Below, piece after piece: positions 32,673-40,075 of a DNA stretch of 64,000 bases. The position numbers and the translations under genes were made by a program. Position 1 is the first letter of the stretch. Every line of letters starts with the position of its first letter. The DNA comes from a virus. The stretch covers positions 62,001 to 126,000 of IMG/VR virus record IMGVR_UViG_3300037086_000360; one strand, 5' to 3'. Under the pieces are notes generated by a model, which worked only from the letters and a program-made list of their open reading frames with translations, ran no database searches and was not told the origin of the DNA.

Positions 32673-33218
32673 ATGAGATACTCTCGCATCGATACTGAGA
32701 GAGCAAAGGCGTTTGTGTTTAGGGCTATTCTGGAGAAGCTTGAAAAAGATCCCACAGATTCAGTCCTGATTGTAAAACTGCCTTCTCTGCTCAGGGTCAC
32801 CATTGGCGATCAAACTATTGGAAAAAGATACTCCAAGCCGTTTGCTTCTCAGGCGGCATGGGAAGTTTTGAAAAAGACTACTTCCAAAAAGGCTTTGAAA
32901 CTATCTTCGAAAGATGGTGGAATTACAAGGGATCATGTGATTGGCACAACTCTAGCCGCCAAGATTCTCCTGAAGAAGCTCAAACCCAACTTTACACAGA
33001 AGCAGTTTGATGCTTTTTTAAATGAACACCTCTTCAATTGGTTCGTCACCAAAAAGGAGAATCAAAGACTCAGGAGTGCCCAAACCAATTCAAAAAATTG
33101 GGTAGAAGCTTACAAGAAGTGTGGTATCACCCACATGGTCAACATAGAGACTCAGAAGAGAGTTTCAATAGCAAAGCTCGTAAATGATCTCGGACTCAAG
33201 TCGCCGAGCATATTTTAA
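32673..33218 (+). CDS. Hypothetical protein with HNH-like segment
   Basis: A 181-aa basic protein. G-G-I-T-R-D-H-V near residue 82 and T-K-K-E-N-Q-R-L near 125 have the spacing of a degenerate HNH nuclease (the R-D-H motif is also in the 6332 and 52093 endonucleases), but Cys ligands are lacking. An AGATATAAT element lies 15 bases before ATG. Function uncertain. Confidence 0.72.
   Translation: MRYSRIDTERAKAFVFRAILEKLEKDPTDSVLIVKLPSLLRVTIGDQTIGKRYSKPFASQAAWEVLKKTTSKKALKLSSKDGGITRDHVIGTTLAAKILLKKLKPNFTQKQFDAFLNEHLFNWFVTKKENQRLRSAQTNSKNWVEAYKKCGITHMVNIETQKRVSIAKLVNDLGLKSPSIF
33208..33215 (+). promoter_or_regulatory. GCATATTT box before 33228 gene
   Basis: GCATATTT lies 20 bases before ATG 33228, inside the end of the previous gene; no Shine-Dalgarno follows. 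Confidence 0.42.
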
Positions 33219-33227
33219 AAATATAGA

Positions 33228-33536
33228 ATGAATTACTACTTTGGTTCAGGGTATATTCAGGATGGATTGCTCAAAGAAACTGATGGTCGAATCGTCATCT
33301 ACGACGACAGGATCATGGTTTCTTTCATTCGTTCAACCGATCACAATTACCTTCTCCGTTCTCTAGCAGCACAGTATCGACTCAACAAAGACAAGGTCAT
33401 CAACAATGCACTTCGTCTTTACTTTCGTCATGAAGGTGATAGAGTGGTTGTTTCTGGGTGTAGAAAGATTGACGATGAAGAGTTCTGGGAGAACTCTGAA
33501 GCTTACTCTCGTTTAATTAAAACCAAAATAAAGTAA
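33228..33536 (+). CDS. Hypothetical protein
   Basis: A 102-aa protein with a beta-rich start and a middle reading Y-R-L-N-K-D-K-V-I-N-N-A-L-R, which could be a ribbon-helix-helix-like DNA-binding helix pair. Tentative. Confidence 0.75.
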   Translation: MNYYFGSGYIQDGLLKETDGRIVIYDDRIMVSFIRSTDHNYLLRSLAAQYRLNKDKVINNALRLYFRHEGDRVVVSGCRKIDDEEFWENSEAYSRLIKTKIK

Positions 33537-33546
33537 AATCGAGCTT

Positions 33547-33554
33547 GCATACTT
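33547..33554 (+). promoter_or_regulatory. GCATACTT box before long structured RNA
   Basis: GCATACTT lies just after the previous stop and starts a 370-nt non-coding stretch that ends in a terminator. Confidence 0.55.
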
Positions 33555-33561
33555 TATTTCG

Positions 33562-33924
33562 TTAGGTTGTAGAGTTTCAGCTTATAAAGAGGTAATGAAC
33601 GAAGGGAGGTGCAGATTGACTCCACCTTACTAGAAAAGCCTTACTGAAGGCTACAACAAATAAAGATGAAACAATATGGACGATAAACAAGATTGTAGCT
33701 CGTCCACTTAACTAATCAAAAGTGGACAAATACGGGGTCTCTTCTCCAAGAGCCAAAGAGAAAGCCCCGGGCCGCAAGGCTCGCTGTCGGTAACGGCAGA
33801 AAAAAAATTATTATGAGTTACGGGGTTCTAAGGAGGCTGTTAGAATCCAACTTTAATTTAGAGATAAATAAAACAAATGAACTAAAGATGAAAAGGGGCA
33901 CCATAGAGTGCCCCAATTTATTTT
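33562..33924 (+). ncRNA. Long structured RNA of unknown class, about 360 nt
   Basis: No plausible reading frame. Helices include AGCCTT/AAGGCT, GTCCACTT/AAGTGGAC, CTCTT/AAGAG, GCC-GCAA-GGC, CTGtCG-GTAA-CGgCAG, GGGTTCTAA/TTAGAATCC and the terminator. A promoter-like box precedes it. It does not show tmRNA, RNase P or group I core signatures that I can recognise. Confidence 0.6.
33895..33924 (+). terminator. Intrinsic terminator of structured RNA
   Basis: GGGGCAC pairs with GTGCCCC across a six-base loop, followed by AATTTATTTT. Confidence 0.8.
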
Positions 33925-34018
33925 CCAAACTGTGAAAAAACTAGTCTCCTGCCGCTAAGATATAATTGGACGCGCAGTGCGTCAAGAAAAAGTCCACTTA
34001 GGTGGCAAGGAGAACAAT

Positions 34019-34942
34019 ATGACTCTATCTAATCTCGAATGCCGAATACTCGTCGGCGGCAAACCAATCAAAACACATTATGATGAAGACGGTAGGAAAT
34101 GGGTAGAAGCCCGTGATGGCTCTACGTATACCCTCGACATCAAAAACAGCTCAGACGCTCGTACATTAGCAGTGATCTCTGTTGATGGTATCAATGTCAT
34201 CAATGGTGAACTTGCAGAAATGACATGTGAAAATGGTTATGTACTTAATCCACACTCTAATCTCCTAGTTGAAGGTTGGAGGATCAGTGACGATCAAGTC
34301 AAAGAGTTTGTTTTTACATTCAACAAAGACCAATCATATTCAGTCAAGTTGGGCCAAGGAAAAGAGACACTTGGAGTTATTGGCGTAGCATTTTTCAGAG
34401 CCAAAGAGCTCGAAAATAAAACAACTACAATCATACATCACTATCCCACCCATTATCCTCCTTATTGGTATCCTTGGTATGTTGGACCATACATTGGTGG
34501 ACCCTATTGGGGATCACCTACCACAACCATCTATGGAGGAACAACTTCTGGAGTTACGTCTGGAACCAATAGTTCAAACTACAATATAAACAGTGTTACC
34601 TACACCACTAGTTCTACTGGAGATCAGGTCATGACGACTGGAATGACTAATGGATTTGCAAATGGGACATCTTCGACATTGAATACAACTTCCCTTGTAG
34701 CATCCACATCAGAGCCTGTGAACTTAATGGCTTCTGCGATTAATTTTGCAGCAGGAACTAGAAAAGGAGATGTGATTGATTCTCAAGTGACTGAAGTCAC
34801 AATCCCTGATTGTCTGTATGTTGGAACAGAGACTATTTACTATGATTCATATGAAAATTTGAAAAAGAGAGGAGTCATTAGAGAAGCATCCGTTGGACTT
34901 CCAAAGCCGTTCAAGAACACAAAGTACTGTGAAGACATTTAG
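34019..34942 (+). CDS. Hypothetical protein with Tyr/Pro/Trp-rich middle
   Basis: A 307-aa protein. The first 140 residues look beta-rich, then comes a Tyr/Pro/Trp-rich segment (H-Y-P-P-Y-W-Y-P-W-Y, about 147-170) and a Ser/Thr/Gly-rich region to about 245. Such composition is seen in virion or surface proteins. AAGGAG precedes ATG 34019. An AGATATAAT element lies further upstream. No family recognised. Confidence 0.82.
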   Translation: MTLSNLECRILVGGKPIKTHYDEDGRKWVEARDGSTYTLDIKNSSDARTLAVISVDGINVINGELAEMTCENGYVLNPHSNLLVEGWRISDDQVKEFVFTFNKDQSYSVKLGQGKETLGVIGVAFFRAKELENKTTTIIHHYPTHYPPYWYPWYVGPYIGGPYWGSPTTTIYGGTTSGVTSGTNSSNYNINSVTYTTSSTGDQVMTTGMTNGFANGTSSTLNTTSLVASTSEPVNLMASAINFAAGTRKGDVIDSQVTEVTIPDCLYVGTETIYYDSYENLKKRGVIREASVGLPKPFKNTKYCEDI

Positions 34943-34999
34943 TCTCTCTAATCACCAGTTATTCGTTCTGAGAAAGATAGAAGCAGCAAGGGGGACGAA

Positions 35000-35293
35000 A
35001 TGAATTTGAAAAAACTATTGAGTGAACTTGAAGAAATGCATACTACTTTTATCGGAAAAGGAAATCCAAGAAGTGGTCGTGGCTCTAATGGAAAGTTGAG
35101 AGGTTTTGAAGGACCCAAAGTTCCCTATGGTGCTAGATCTGCTAATGCTTGGAAAATAGATGGTACTGATATGTCGGACAAAGAAGCTGACGACTATCTA
35201 ACAAACAAGCTGAAAGCAGCCGGCATCAACCCTAAAGATATGGATACAGAAGAAAAGATGGAAGCAGCAAGAAACAAAAAACTGGTAAAATGA
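35000..35293 (+). CDS. Hypothetical protein
   Basis: A 97-aa protein with a Gly/Ser/Arg-rich middle and an acidic C-terminal helix. AAGGGGGACG precedes ATG. No family recognised. Confidence 0.78.
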   Translation: MNLKKLLSELEEMHTTFIGKGNPRSGRGSNGKLRGFEGPKVPYGARSANAWKIDGTDMSDKEADDYLTNKLKAAGINPKDMDTEEKMEAARNKKLVK

Positions 35294-35312
35294 AAAAATT
35301 TCAAGAGACCTT

Positions 35313-35320
35313 GCATATAT
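35313..35320 (+). promoter_or_regulatory. GCATATAT box before 24-aa frame
   Basis: GCATATAT follows the previous stop by 20 bases and lies 36 bases before ATG 35349. Confidence 0.5.
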
Positions 35321-35348
35321 TCATTTACAAGAGGTAAGATACAAATAC

Positions 35349-35423
35349 ATGTTGTGGGTACAAGCAGCCGCACAGAAGCATTATCAACCCATTTACTTTG
35401 TTAATCCAAAGAGTGGGCCGTAA
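35349..35423 (+). CDS. Possible 24-aa peptide
   Basis: ATG 35349 is preceded by AAGAGGTAAG and the frame ends just before a strong terminator, so box, frame and terminator make a complete small transcription unit. Very short; may instead be part of a non-coding RNA. Confidence 0.35.
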   Translation: MLWVQAAAQKHYQPIYFVNPKSGP

Positions 35424-35447
35424 TCGCGAGCTGCTATGGGAACGGGT

Positions 35448-35490
35448 AGGGGTACCTGGCCAATACGGCTCGGTACCCCTTTCTTTTTTT
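35448..35490 (+). terminator. Strong intrinsic terminator
   Basis: GGGGTACC pairs perfectly with GGTACCCC around an inner GCC/GGC, followed by TTTCTTTTTTT. The 175 bases after it up to tRNA-Arg hold no gene I can support. Confidence 0.93.
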
Positions 35491-35665
35491 CGGGCCGTTT
35501 TCTGCGTAAGCAAAACGTGGTTTTAGAGACGAATTGAAAAATGATAGATTGAATGAACGATGAATGAAGATTTTTGGTAGGAAAGCAGAAACGAAAGAAT
35601 CTGCTTAACCGTATTCTTTGACAAACAACGCCACTTAGTCTAATGACATAGGTGGGTTCATCTCT

Positions 35666-35739
35666 GCGCCTATAGTGTAACGGACAGCACACGGTGTTCC
35701 TAACGCCGTTTAGTCTGGGTTCGAATCCCGGTAGGCGCA
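35666..35739 (+). tRNA. tRNA-Arg (CCT)
   Basis: Acceptor GCGCCTA pairs with TAGGCGC, discriminator A, anticodon loop TTCCTAA with T33, T-arm CTGGG/CCCGG. Confidence 0.92.
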
Positions 35740-35742
35740 TGA

Positions 35743-35895
35743 ATCTCACTGATTGAATCAGGCGATCACTGTTTACGCCCAGCGCGAGATTCCCGCTACT
35801 GTATAGGCGGCAAAACCTATCAGATGCGGTGTTTCGTATAATGAAATAAATCAGTGAGTCAAGCGGTTGCCGCCGCCTGATTCGATCAGTGAGAT
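35743..35895 (+). ncRNA. Structured RNA closed by a 22-pair terminal stem
   Basis: Bases 35743-35764 pair with 35874-35895 in an unbroken 22-pair helix (one G-T pair). The 109-base interior has smaller helices and no reading frame. It lies between tRNA-Arg and a second long-stem RNA. The closed-rod architecture resembles Y RNAs, so it is a candidate Ro60 ligand; it could also be an RNase III-processed spacer. Confidence 0.72.
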
Positions 35896-36021
35896 AGAGA
35901 TGGGTTAGATCGTGGGCATCCAAAGTGTCCCTATGCAGGATGCATCTCGCCCGGCCTTCGCGGAGTGGCCCATGCCGGGAAACAACTGGCCACCAGGGGA
36001 CACACTATCCGACCTATCTCT
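35896..36021 (+). ncRNA. Second long-stem structured RNA
   Basis: AGAGATGGGT (35896-35905) pairs with ACCTATCTCT (36012-36021), continuing through GAT/ATC and GTG/CAC. Inside, GTGTCCC can pair with GGGGACAC and CCCGGC with GCCGGG, with an alternative GCATCC/GGATGC. GC-rich and non-coding. It abuts the previous RNA and precedes tRNA-His. Confidence 0.7.
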
Positions 36022-36026
36022 CACAT

Positions 36027-36099
36027 GGTGGTATTAGTGTAGCGGTAACACGAGACTCTGTGGAAGTCTAGTTGGGAGTTCGACTCTCCTATATCACCC
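36027..36099 (+). tRNA. tRNA-His (GTG)
   Basis: Acceptor GGTGGTA pairs with TATCACC, discriminator C as required for His, anticodon loop CTGTGGA with T33. The base before is T, so the extra G-1 would not be genome-encoded. Confidence 0.88.
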
Positions 36100-36102
36100 T
36101 TT

Positions 36103-36175
36103 GGGCGGTTAGCTCAGTTGGTAGAGCACTCGCTTCGCATGCGAGACGTCGGGAGTTCGAATCTCCCACTGTCCA
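36103..36175 (+). tRNA. tRNA-Ala (CGC)
   Basis: Acceptor GGGCGGT pairs with ACTGTCC including the G3-T70 pair that identifies Ala; discriminator A; anticodon loop TTCGCAT. Confidence 0.92.
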
Positions 36176-36409
36176 CTAAAGTTTGAATACTTGGTAGCAA
36201 CACTTGTCATCTTGACCAGACAGCATCACAGTAAAACGCTGTTTCAAAAACTCGATGACCTGAGGACCACTGTATCCTTCACTTCTGAAGGCAACGTTGT
36301 CTAAGAAATGCATGAGATCATCCATATCAATGTAGCGTTTTCCAGTGTCTTGATCGACTAGTTGGGTGATTGGTTTGTTGTCAACACGCTTGCTTTGTTC
36401 TATATCCAT
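36176..36409 (-). CDS. Hypothetical protein on minus strand
   Basis: A 77-aa protein whose stop touches the 3' end of tRNA-Ala. Y-I-D-M-D-D-L near 28 and a helical C-terminal half. No Shine-Dalgarno; a promoter-like box lies 14 bases before the start on the same strand. No family recognised. Confidence 0.72.
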   Translation of the reverse strand: MDIEQSKRVDNKPITQLVDQDTGKRYIDMDDLMHFLDNVAFRSEGYSGPQVIEFLKQRFTVMLSGQDDKCCYQVFKL

Positions 36410-36415
36410 AAAGAA

Positions 36416-36423
36416 AACTATGC
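36416..36423 (-). promoter_or_regulatory. GCATAGTT box on minus strand
   Basis: Read on the minus strand, GCATAGTT begins 14 bases before the ATG at 36409. The spacing equals plus-strand sites. Confidence 0.55.
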
Positions 36424-36455
36424 ATATTGGTGCTCGCGGTGTAACATGCCGTAGA

Positions 36456-36463
36456 GCATATTT
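36456..36463 (+). promoter_or_regulatory. GCATATTT box before 36470 gene
   Basis: GCATATTT begins 14 bases before ATG 36470; no Shine-Dalgarno in between. Confidence 0.62.
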
Positions 36464-36469
36464 TGCTAC

Positions 36470-36838
36470 ATGGTAGATGCTGTGATTGGTCTCTTATCTC
36501 AAGCGTGGGGTGCAATATGGTGGGGGTTGTGTTATCTCTACAACTTCACCATTTTTGGGTACATTTCATATCCAATCGATCCACTCATCAATGATTGGAA
36601 GGAAGCTCTTCCAATGTATATTCTCGTTATTGTGATGATTGGATTACTTTGGTTCTGGGCAACTTGTAAAGGACGAATTATCAGAATTGGAAAGGTTGAA
36701 TGGACCTTCAAGACAAATCTTTGGGAATTTTTCACTTTGCCTGATTACCGCTGGAATGTTTTCAGAAAATATGGATCAATTCGCAAGAGAGTCTTCAAGA
36801 CTCGTAAATTGTTTATCGGAAAAAAGGATTTATCATAA
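36470..36838 (+). CDS. Integral membrane protein
   Basis: A 122-aa protein with hydrophobic segments at about 5-34 and 47-66 and a basic, aromatic C-terminal tail. Expressed from a box with 14-base spacing, so probably leaderless. No family recognised. Confidence 0.8.
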   Translation: MVDAVIGLLSQAWGAIWWGLCYLYNFTIFGYISYPIDPLINDWKEALPMYILVIVMIGLLWFWATCKGRIIRIGKVEWTFKTNLWEFFTLPDYRWNVFRKYGSIRKRVFKTRKLFIGKKDLS

Positions 36839-36877
36839 AAATACACGATACACTCCGCGATACCATGGAGTGGACGC

Positions 36878-36948
36878 TCCGCGATAGTGTAGCGGTAACA
36901 CGGCAGGTTTTGAGCCTGCTTTCCTGGGTTCGAGTCCTAGTCGCGGAA
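36878..36948 (+). tRNA. tRNA-Gln (TTG)
   Basis: Acceptor TCCGCGA pairs with TCGCGGA, discriminator A, anticodon loop TTTTGAG giving TTG. A hairpin CACTCC/GGAGTG lies just upstream. Confidence 0.88.
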
Positions 36949-36952
36949 ACAT

Positions 36953-37023
36953 TTCCCCGTAGTGTAATGGCAACACCTCAGATTTTGGATCTGACTTTAG
37001 AGGTTCGAGTCCTCTCGGGGAAA
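36953..37023 (+). tRNA. tRNA-Gln (TTG), second copy
   Basis: Acceptor TTCCCCG pairs with CGGGGAA, discriminator A, anticodon loop TTTTGGA giving TTG. D-arm GTG/CAC is the same as in the neighbouring tRNA-Gln. Confidence 0.82.
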
Positions 37024-37051
37024 TAATGATATCATTTGAACCTCAAATGTA

Positions 37052-37071
37052 AGATAAAGCATATTTTATCT
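37052..37071 (+). promoter_or_regulatory. Inverted repeat containing GCATATTT before HNH gene
   Basis: AGATAAA and TTTATCT form an inverted repeat around the box GCATATTT (37059-37066), 24 bases before ATG 37083; GAGAGG gives a Shine-Dalgarno. It could be a promoter with an operator or a small hairpin. Confidence 0.5.
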
Positions 37072-37082
37072 GAGAGGTTCAA

Positions 37083-37604
37083 ATGAAAAAATGTGAAAAT
37101 TGTGGTAATAAACATGATGGCTTATATGGCTCCGGAAGATTCTGTGGCCAGAAGTGTGCAAGAGCTTTTTCTTCTAAGGAGAAGCGTCAAGAAATAAATG
37201 AAAAAGTCAGCCAAACACTGAAACGAAAGTTTGCTGATGGGACACTAAGGGGTTCCAATAACGGTAGAGGATTTACTGCTGAAGAACGTGCGAGAGGGAA
37301 TAGAGCAAGAGTAGAGAAGCGTAAACAGAATGTTCTCGCTCTTTATCAAACTGATTGGAATCAACTTGTAGCAAAATATGGCAAAAAGGTTTGGAAACAT
37401 TTTCTTGTTGAAGAACAAGGTGGAAAATGTCTGAAATGCAAAGCTGATTCGAAAGATTGGATGGGACAAGAACTGGTTCTTGAGTTGGACCACATTGATG
37501 GGAACAAAAGGAACGACAAAAGAAAAAATCTAAGAATGCTTTGCCCAAATTGTCATTCACAAACTGAAACCTATTGCAAGGGTTTCAAAAACAACAGGGC
37601 ATAG
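37083..37604 (+). CDS. HNH endonuclease
   Basis: A 173-aa protein. C-E-N-C near 4 and F-C-G-Q-K-C near 20 form an N-terminal zinc finger. Basic linker to about 95, then a canonical HNH domain: C-L-K-C, L-D-H-I-D-G-N near 134, and C-P-N-C-H-S near 155. Probably a homing endonuclease. It is adjacent to tRNA-Gln genes but unlike the other four does not run into a tRNA. Confidence 0.9.
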   Translation: MKKCENCGNKHDGLYGSGRFCGQKCARAFSSKEKRQEINEKVSQTLKRKFADGTLRGSNNGRGFTAEERARGNRARVEKRKQNVLALYQTDWNQLVAKYGKKVWKHFLVEEQGGKCLKCKADSKDWMGQELVLELDHIDGNKRNDKRKNLRMLCPNCHSQTETYCKGFKNNRA

Positions 37605-37630
37605 TTCTTTTTTTGAAGAGGTGTATAAAG

Positions 37631-38239
37631 ATGGCTATTTCAGGTCCTTGGCAAGGGGTCAACGGCAACGAGATTGATGTGGGCCCTACAATTCTCGCTA
37701 GAAAATCAAAGCTTGCAAAAGCCTTATTGGCACACGACAATGCTTATCTCCAAAAGATGGCTGAAAGGTGGAAGTTTATGAAGGAAGGTTTTTTCAAATA
37801 CATGTGCATTCCGTTTCTTTGGTGCTTTGCACTTGCTGGAATGGTAGCATGTATCGGTGGAGCAATCTACTTCTGGTTCGTGGAATCTGAACACTTGTAT
37901 ATTGCTCTGGGAGTTGTGCTTGTTCCCTTTGTTCTTGGAGCCTTTTGGGCAGGAACAATGGCGCTCTTCGATTATGCTTGCAGTAACAGTAATAACAACT
38001 GGGATGATCGAAAAAAGCATTGGTTCTTCGCCTACTATATTTGGGGCATGATGGGGATGGTAGGAGTTCTTGGTGCTGGTTCAGCCTTTTCAGCGGCCAT
38101 GTATTTGTGGTTTGGCCGCATGACTGCTCCTCCAATGATTGGTTTGGGGATTGTGATGGTTCCATTCGTCCTCTCACTTTGTATCGGGCTCATTCTTTGG
38201 GCATGGGATCTTCACGATGAAAGAGGAATGGATAGGTGA
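37631..38239 (+). CDS. Multi-segment membrane protein
   Basis: A 202-aa protein with two similar halves: paired hydrophobic segments at about 52-75 and 78-105, then 125-150 and 158-185, suggesting an internal duplication. ATG 37631 follows GAGGTG. Function unknown. Confidence 0.83.
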   Translation: MAISGPWQGVNGNEIDVGPTILARKSKLAKALLAHDNAYLQKMAERWKFMKEGFFKYMCIPFLWCFALAGMVACIGGAIYFWFVESEHLYIALGVVLVPFVLGAFWAGTMALFDYACSNSNNNWDDRKKHWFFAYYIWGMMGMVGVLGAGSAFSAAMYLWFGRMTAPPMIGLGIVMVPFVLSLCIGLILWAWDLHDERGMDR

Positions 38240-38496
38240 AAACGAGACTCACGAATGACTGCTATCTGATCACCATTCACATTGGAAAGAGTGTAGAACA
38301 TTATTACCGCAATGGTTCTGATTGGATTAAGGAGAGCGCTCGTGGTCGGAAGTTCAAAGCAACTGCTGAACAGGTGTTGAACCACTTGTTACCAGTGCTT
38401 TCCGGAACCAAGCCCAAGGCATCAATCGCCGTTGAGCATAAAGACCTTAGTGAATCAGTTAGTCGTACATTGAAAAATCTCCGCAGCAAAGACTGA
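38236..38496 (+). CDS. Hypothetical protein
   Basis: An 86-aa soluble basic protein, GTG start overlapping the upstream stop. No family recognised. Confidence 0.78.
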   Translation: MKTRLTNDCYLITIHIGKSVEHYYRNGSDWIKESARGRKFKATAEQVLNHLLPVLSGTKPKASIAVEHKDLSESVSRTLKNLRSKD

Positions 38497-38508
38497 TGGA
38501 GGTGATAG

Positions 38509-38697
38509 ATGAAGGATACGACAAAGACCTATATCGTCTTCTCTCTTGAAATACAGGACGAGCCTCCAATCATCAAAAGATTGAATGGAGAAGAGATCAG
38601 AAAACTCTGTACTCAGGGGTATCAAGGAAACATTGCAATTGTTGATGGAAATCTTCTGAAAAGTTGGGAGAACAAGATAGATTTGACAAAGCTTTAA
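38509..38697 (+). CDS. Hypothetical protein
   Basis: A 62-aa protein, GGAGGTGATAG before ATG. Its stop lies two bases before the start of a structured RNA. No family recognised. Confidence 0.78.
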   Translation: MKDTTKTYIVFSLEIQDEPPIIKRLNGEEIRKLCTQGYQGNIAIVDGNLLKSWENKIDLTKL

Positions 38698-38699
38698 CC

Positions 38700-38788
38700 G
38701 TGGTAGGCGAGGCTGTATAACCGCCGGGTAGCAGCATCTGCTGCGCAGTTTAGCCTGAGGAGTCGCGGGTAAACTCCTCCTAGACCAC
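38700..38788 (+). ncRNA. tRNA-like structured RNA or degenerate tRNA
   Basis: The ends GTGGT and ACCAC pair, GTAGC/GCTGC closes a seven-base loop containing CAT, and GAGGAG pairs with CTCCTC. This is roughly cloverleaf-shaped, 89 nt, but with no TTC loop and a G at position 33. It may be a decayed tRNA or a tRNA mimic. The normal tRNA-Gln follows six bases later. Confidence 0.45.
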
Positions 38789-38794
38789 TTTCAT

Positions 38795-38867
38795 TGTCCC
38801 TTAGCTCATGTGGTAGAGCGCCTGACTCTGGATCAGGAGGCGCCCCGTTCAAGTCGGGGAGGGACAA
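38795..38867 (+). tRNA. tRNA-Gln (CTG)
   Basis: Acceptor TGTCCCT pairs with AGGGACA, discriminator A, anticodon loop CTCTGGA, T-arm CCCCG/CGGGG. Confidence 0.9.
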
Positions 38868-38884
38868 TAAAGAAGGAGGCCAAT

Positions 38885-39214
38885 ATGAAGAAAACATTTT
38901 GGCTTTTGATTTTGGGTGTGATTTTGGTTTCGTCTTCTTGCGTATTGCCAGGAACGGCTACAGTCAGTTTTGTCAATCATGCTGGTTTTGTGGGCAGTCC
39001 AATTCTTGTTAATTTTTATCTAGATGGTGCTATGATGTCCGGTAGTCCTTTTGGATATACGACAAGTTTGCTCGGAAATCAATGGGCTGGCCTTTCACCT
39101 GGAAGCCATGTTTTAGGTGCATCAGTATCTACAAATGGCCGTCCAACAACCACACAGGCTGTTAATTTAACAGCAAATCAATTTTACACTTGGACAATAA
39201 CTTCATCTCCATAA
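38885..39214 (+). CDS. Lipoprotein
   Basis: A 109-aa protein with signal peptide and lipobox S-S-S-C near residue 19. The mature part is Ser/Thr/Gly-rich and beta-like. AAGGAGG precedes ATG 38885; the longer frame through tRNA-Gln is rejected. Function unknown. Confidence 0.83.
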   Translation: MKKTFWLLILGVILVSSSCVLPGTATVSFVNHAGFVGSPILVNFYLDGAMMSGSPFGYTTSLLGNQWAGLSPGSHVLGASVSTNGRPTTTQAVNLTANQFYTWTITSSP

Positions 39215-39228
39215 TTGAGGAGGCCAAC

Positions 39229-39495
39229 ATGTTTGCAAAAGGTGATAGGGTTGTATACATTCCTCTTCATGTTCATGGAGATTCTCTTCATGAGGATTGC
39301 GAACATGGTGTGGTCTCATCTGTGAGAGGAAATATGGTGTTTGTGAAATACGATCTCATAGGAGATCGACTTTCAGGTATACCGAAAGTGATAATGGTTA
39401 TGCAGACTGGTGATGAACCTTATACTGCACAAGGAACCAATGCTGAAGACCTTGTTCCAGAAGTTTCCGTAGAGGCAAAAGCACTCTTGTCATGA
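39229..39495 (+). CDS. Beta-rich protein ending in EAKALLS
   Basis: An 88-aa protein. G-D-R-V-V-Y-I-P near the start and a barrel-like strand pattern resemble a small SH3-type fold. It ends E-A-K-A-L-L-S, and the following three genes carry the same motif near their N-termini. GAGGAGG precedes ATG 39229. Confidence 0.8.
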   Translation: MFAKGDRVVYIPLHVHGDSLHEDCEHGVVSSVRGNMVFVKYDLIGDRLSGIPKVIMVMQTGDEPYTAQGTNAEDLVPEVSVEAKALLS

Positions 39496-39692
39496 GTGAA
39501 GAATGGAAGAGAGCTAAAATGCTTCTTTCTGGAAAGTGTAATAATCGACAATCCTGTTTTGAAAATGGTTCAGAATGGGGACATTTTGAAGGCATTATGT
39601 GTAAATACTTGGGAGAGAAGCGCGATCATTTAAGTGACGAATCCTATGGTTTTTGTCTTCGCTACAACATGAAAATAGAAGTGAGTGATTGA
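39492..39692 (+). CDS. Cys miniprotein with RAKMLLSG motif
   Basis: A 66-aa protein: W-K-R-A-K-M-L-L-S-G-K-C near the start, then Cys near 24, 37 and 56. First of three tandem relatives; coupled by overlaps. Resembles the 5442-6293 family. Function unknown. Confidence 0.8.
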   Translation: MSEEWKRAKMLLSGKCNNRQSCFENGSEWGHFEGIMCKYLGEKRDHLSDESYGFCLRYNMKIEVSD

Positions 39693-39895
39693 TGGATGAA
39701 TGGATGGAAGCAAAAATCGCACTCACTGGTGGTTGTCATAAAGGACAGCCTTGTTTTACTCCTGGAAAACAGTGGGGAATTTTCGAAAATGCGATGTGCC
39801 ACCATTTAGGAGCTTTGCGTCCAAATACAGAAGATCCTGGTCCTCCATGGTGTTTTCTCTACAACATAGAAGTCGATCTTACAAATTGTAAATGA
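39692..39895 (+). CDS. Cys miniprotein with EAKIALTGG motif
   Basis: A 67-aa paralogue of the previous gene: W-M-E-A-K-I-A-L-T-G-G-C, with Cys spacing conserved. ATG 39692 overlaps the upstream TGA. Confidence 0.8.
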   Translation: MDEWMEAKIALTGGCHKGQPCFTPGKQWGIFENAMCHHLGALRPNTEDPGPPWCFLYNIEVDLTNCK

Positions 39896-40074
39896 ATGGT
39901 CCAATCGATCTTCAATATGAAGTTTGGCTAGAAGCCAAAAGACTTCTCATAGGATGCAAATATAGCATGCCATGCAAGTATGGAAATCCACCAACTGAAA
40001 CACCATGTGGTTATTTTCGAGTGAGGATGAAAGTCCAGTATTGTGTAAAATATGAAGTATACTTTGGAGAATAG
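39892..40074 (+). CDS. Cys miniprotein with EAKRLLIG motif
   Basis: A 60-aa third relative: W-L-E-A-K-R-L-L-I-G-C followed by three Cys. Overlaps the previous gene by four bases. Confidence 0.78.
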   Translation: MNGPIDLQYEVWLEAKRLLIGCKYSMPCKYGNPPTETPCGYFRVRMKVQYCVKYEVYFGE

Positions 40075-40075
40075 A

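Noticed and set aside
35393-35923. 176-aa minus-strand open frame across tRNA-Arg
   Set aside because: It runs through a strong terminator, a tRNA and a long-stem RNA. Its product contains the F-E-P-R type sequence that results from translating tRNA antisense.
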